Shown here: piece after piece, positions 62,816 through 64,000 of the stretch
How the letters are laid out: every line of letters starts with the position of its first letter
Numbering within the stretch: position 1 is the stretch's first letter
From: Alnus glutinosa
Taxonomy: Eukaryota; Streptophyta; Magnoliopsida; Fagales; Betulaceae
Length of the DNA stretch: 64,000 nucleotides
Reading direction: 5' to 3'
Assembly: GCF_958979055.1 (NCBI RefSeq)
Contig: NC_084889.1
Coordinates: 13,656,761-13,720,760, forward strand
The notes under the pieces: generated by a model
The model's input: the letters and a program-made list of their open reading frames with translations, nothing else
What the model was told of the DNA's origin: nothing
Database searches by the model: none
Position numbers and translations under genes: made by a program

Positions 62816-63103
62816 CAAAGGTGTAATGCTAACCCCATCGTACATGGTGCGCCAGTCACAAAGAACCATTGAATCTAGGGCCAAACATAAAAGTAGATCT
62901 TTTTTACCATAGGGTCAAGCCCGCATAATAGTAAGCCTATGACCATTATACCTCACGTACTGGTGTACTATGTTAAACGATGCAAATATTATTCATTTAC
63001 TTTAAGAAACTCATGTACAAGCATTTATCCATTTGAAGCAATCTAAACATGTCATAAAATCAATAGGCTCAGAACATATTATTTTGAAAAGTAAAGCATG
63101 CTC
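62816..63103 (-). repeat. LTR-family fragment (minus copy of the 39560 block)
   Basis: Reverse complement shares GGCTTACTATTATG, TACTTTTATGTTTGG and CAATGGTTCTTTGTGA phrases with 59640-59780 and 39720-39810. It is adjacent to the Cassandra remnant, which may have inserted into it. Confidence 0.5.
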
Positions 63104-63405
63104 TGTAACAACCCACCCCTGTTTGCTTTTGACTCTCCTGAACTAGACTTCGCAAGAGGTCACCTATCTTGGTACCACTCTTGCATAAGCACGCTTAACT
63201 GCGAAGTTTTAATAGGTTCATGTCCATTATGACTTTAAAACATGTTGTGTCAAGAAATGTGCGAATATACATATAAGCATATCTTAATTCCCATACTCAA
63301 GAGATGTGGGACGTCACAATCACCCCTTCTTGAGACCTAATGTTCCCGTTGGTGACCTTCATGGGATCACCACATTCTTGGCATCTTAGCGAGGAATTCA
63401 CAACA
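63104..63405 (-). mobile_element. Cassandra TRIM remnant (one LTR plus part of the interior)
   Basis: The LTR spans 63104-63318 and reads on the minus strand TGTGACGTCCCACATC ... TTACA, with a 5S-like segment (TTCGCAGTTAAGCGTGCTT, GAGTGGTACCAAGATAGG). The adjacent interior (63319 to about 63400) matches the interior of the Cassandra at 5070-5218 (ATGCCAAGAATG, ATGAAGGTC, GGGTGATTG). The other LTR and the primer site are missing, so it is truncated. Confidence 0.8.
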
Positions 63406-63539
63406 TGGCATGCTAAGAATTCACAAAAGTCTTAATAAACAACAAGGTCAGTGTATAATCATTGTAAAAAAGGGACTTGAGGTTTAAATGTTACCTAATG
63501 GAGGGTGTAACCACTCCAAATGCCACTTTTCTCTTTAAA

Positions 63540-63596
<57 letters not shown>

Positions 63597-64000
63597 TAGG
63601 TGTAGGGTTTTTGAAGTGCAAGAATGAAGAATGAAGGCTCAGGGTTGTGGTGTGCTATTATAGGCGAGAGGAAGGGATAAGTTTGGTTGAGATGACTCAA
63701 AAGTTAAAGTTCTTTTCACACATGATCAAATGTTGAAGGTACACTTCGAACATTCGGGAAAACGACATATCGAACGTTCCAGTGAGATGTCGAACGTTTG
63801 TGAAAGAAATGACAGCTTCGATCATTTTAGTGGAACATCAAACGTTCGGGTAGAGTATGAAAGTTTGAATTATTTAGGTTTGAAAATAAATTTTTTTTAA
63901 GGTTTTCATTGGGTTTTCTTCTTTTTAAATGCAATTACGAGTCTTGGTTTTTTATAAAATTTGATTAAAGTAGATATTCTTTTTTTATATTTTATTTTAT
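63406..64000. repeat. repeat-rich end of window with (CT)n(CA)n microsatellite
   Basis: A compound microsatellite lies at about 63543-63596. At 63738-63850 several CGAACGTT / CGAACATTCG phrases recall the palindrome cluster at 39229-39304 upstream of the gypsy gag, suggesting the same LTR family in minus orientation. No gene is seen. Confidence 0.5.

Overview
The window is nuclear DNA from a eudicot plant, probably a woody one. The evidence is introns with GT-AG borders, plant-specific families (a plant G-alpha, a GH9 class B cellulase, a FAP2-type chalcone-isomerase-fold protein), very A+T-rich intergenic DNA, and plant transposons (Ty1/copia, Ty3/gypsy, Cassandra TRIM, MULE-type, Harbinger MITE, SINEs). 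Placement within eudicots (for example Fagales) is only a guess.

Four genes look intact, all on the minus strand, and every exon was phased by hand: a secreted endo-1,4-beta-glucanase (6143-8789, 8 exons, 485 aa), a FAP2-like fatty-acid-binding chalcone-isomerase-fold protein (20465-24767, 10 exons, 430 aa), the heterotrimeric G-protein alpha subunit GPA1 (28474-34107, 13 exons, 384 aa) and an alpha/beta-hydrolase (45645-48038, 4 exons, 305 aa). They do not form an obvious pathway. They are separated by transposon-rich DNA.

Layout. 1-5511: a decayed minus-strand Ty1/copia element whose 5' LTR has been split by a Cassandra TRIM. 5512-8800: the cellulase gene. 8800-11050: a tandem duplication of A/T-rich DNA, one copy interrupted by a foldback MULE-type MITE. 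11450-20040: two broken copies of a CDR1-like aspartic protease with repeated 5' flanks, plus a stray FAP2 fragment showing that the old duplication once included the neighbouring FAP2 gene. 20465-34770: FAP2 and GPA1. 36243-37848: a hAT/ZMYM1-like transposase relic. 39190-41460: a Ty3/gypsy gag relic. 41697-44044: a Pack-MULE-like element carrying DUF295 and DC1 fragments. 45645-56360: the hydrolase gene and a tandem duplication that produced a truncated second copy. Since then unit 1 has gained a solo LTR and unit 2 a second Pack-MULE-like element. 56360-64000: MITEs, a SINE with clean target-site duplications, retrotransposon relics and a second Cassandra remnant.

No new multi-gene system is evident. 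The most informative content is the nested, datable rearrangement history and the two TIR elements that have captured host gene fragments.
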